Positions 63,380 through 64,000 of a DNA stretch of 64,000 nucleotides are shown piece by piece. This DNA comes from Rostratula benghalensis (lineage: Eukaryota; Chordata; Aves; Charadriiformes; Rostratulidae). The notes under the pieces were generated by a model. That model made no database searches, was not told where the DNA came from, and saw only the letters and a list, made by a program, of their open reading frames with translations. The stretch spans positions 1,051,835 through 1,115,834 of the forward strand of contig VXAI01000049.1 of assembly GCA_013399305.1 (NCBI GenBank). Reading direction: 5' to 3'. The translations under genes and the position numbers were made by a program. The first letter of the stretch is position 1. Every line of letters starts with the position of its first letter.

Positions 63380-63422
63380 CTCTTTTTTCCTTTTTCTTTC
63401 TTTTTTTTTTTTCTTTTCCTCT
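63380..63422 (+). repeat. Polypyrimidine tract
   Basis: Forty-three consecutive bases contain only C and T, mostly T. Such tracts occur upstream of splice acceptors, but no AG acceptor with an open exon follows, so I treat it as simple sequence. Confidence 0.8.
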
Positions 63423-63727
63423 ATTGCTACTGAGTGCTTGGCTTATTTACCATAGGTGTAAGACAGAAAAAAATCATTATGGAATGCTGAGATACATACT
63501 CATCATTTCTCTTCCCATTTTTCGTCTTTAATTAATGATACATCGTTTGTTCTGTGACTAGGAAGCATAGCTCAGATTGAATCCACAGTGCATCCGTTAG
63601 AGCCTTTGTTCTTCTCATTTGAAATCAAAGGACCCATTTATGTAGAAAAAATTCACTGCAGAACCTTTATGCAATTTTGCCACAGATCCGTAGTGCCGAG
63701 CTGCAAGTGTGTTGTACTCCCAGTTCC

Positions 63728-63743
63728 AAATAAATAAATAAAT
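63728..63743 (+). repeat. (AAAT)n microsatellite
   Basis: Four perfect copies of AAAT lie at 63728-63743. Confidence 0.85.
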
Positions 63744-64000
63744 GAAGACACATACAGCCTGTGGATATGGTTTAGCTGAGTGCAAATATTGGAATGATGA
63801 AACACTCTTTTGCCCATAGCAGAATTGATTTCGTGTTGACAACTGGAATTTATAAAGATCCTCTTTCAAGAGAGCAGCAGTGGCCATATTTGCTGCGTTA
63901 CCACAGCTGCATCAGAACAGCAGCAAACAGAACTGATAAGAGAGATGTAATCTATTTCTCCTTGACCATAACACCCACTTTGACTTTGGGACCCCTAGGA

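Larger units (their letters stand above)
60412..64000. other. Unique A+T-rich DNA, no gene recognised
   Basis: About 3.6 kb to the window end. Open frames are under about 90 codons and unrecognisable. It holds a short direct repeat at 61234-61275 (ATTTCACTTTCAAA twice), a 43-base pyrimidine tract at 63380-63422 and an AAAT microsatellite at 63728-63743. I see nothing else to interpret. Confidence 0.6.

Noticed and set aside
1..64000. CRISPR arrays, operons, bacterial promoters, ribosome binding sites, attachment sites
   Set aside because: Composition, CR1 elements and the absence of long packed genes show vertebrate DNA, and no regularly spaced direct repeats are present.

Overview
This window reads as vertebrate nuclear DNA, most likely from a bird. 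The sequence is A+T-rich (roughly 60% by eye) and CpG-poor. It has no operons or tightly packed open frames. Its only recognisable mobile elements are seven 5'-truncated copies of the CR1 (chicken repeat 1) non-LTR retrotransposon, which end in the CR1 3' signature (GGTCCCTTCCAAC followed by ATTCTGTGATT-type octamers, no poly-A tail). CR1 also occurs in crocodilians and turtles, but the low repeat density and almost exclusively CR1 content fit birds best. A 16-base run of N marks an assembly gap at 6735-6750.

Layout. 1-6900: unique DNA with two long A-runs, a pair of GC-rich hairpins and a degenerate ~40-bp periodic tract. 6901-7194: CR1 copy 1. 7195-17929: unique DNA. 17930-18817: CR1 copy 2, the longest, which keeps the end of the reverse-transcriptase frame. 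18818-22340: unique DNA with a purine/G-quadruplex tract. 22341-22903: CR1 copy 3. 22904-33223: unique DNA with the longest non-repeat open frame (minus strand, 25958-26551) and an isolated GC-rich block (about 27685-27905). 33224-33293: a short CR1 tail (copy 4), followed by a G/T-rich tract. 33294-46826: unique DNA with CpG-preserving patches. 46827-46926 and 51961-52342: CR1 copies 5 and 6 on the minus strand. 60238-60411: CR1 copy 7. The rest is unique A+T-rich DNA.

I recognise no host protein-coding exon, tRNA, rRNA, snoRNA or CRISPR array. Nearly all open frames outside CR1 are under about 120 codons, many have no ATG, and none resembles a protein family I know. The simplest reading is a stretch of intergenic DNA or a very long intron. 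Any function is most likely in conserved noncoding regulatory DNA. Candidates are named below from motif content only, because conservation cannot be measured from one sequence. I found no convincing new biological system. The items most worth checking are the GC-rich block at 27.7 kb, the 197-codon open frame at 26 kb, the CpG-preserving patches at 43.5 kb and 50.9 kb, the POU/homeodomain-site clusters at 48.1 kb and 51.6 kb, and the recurring G/T-only tracts.
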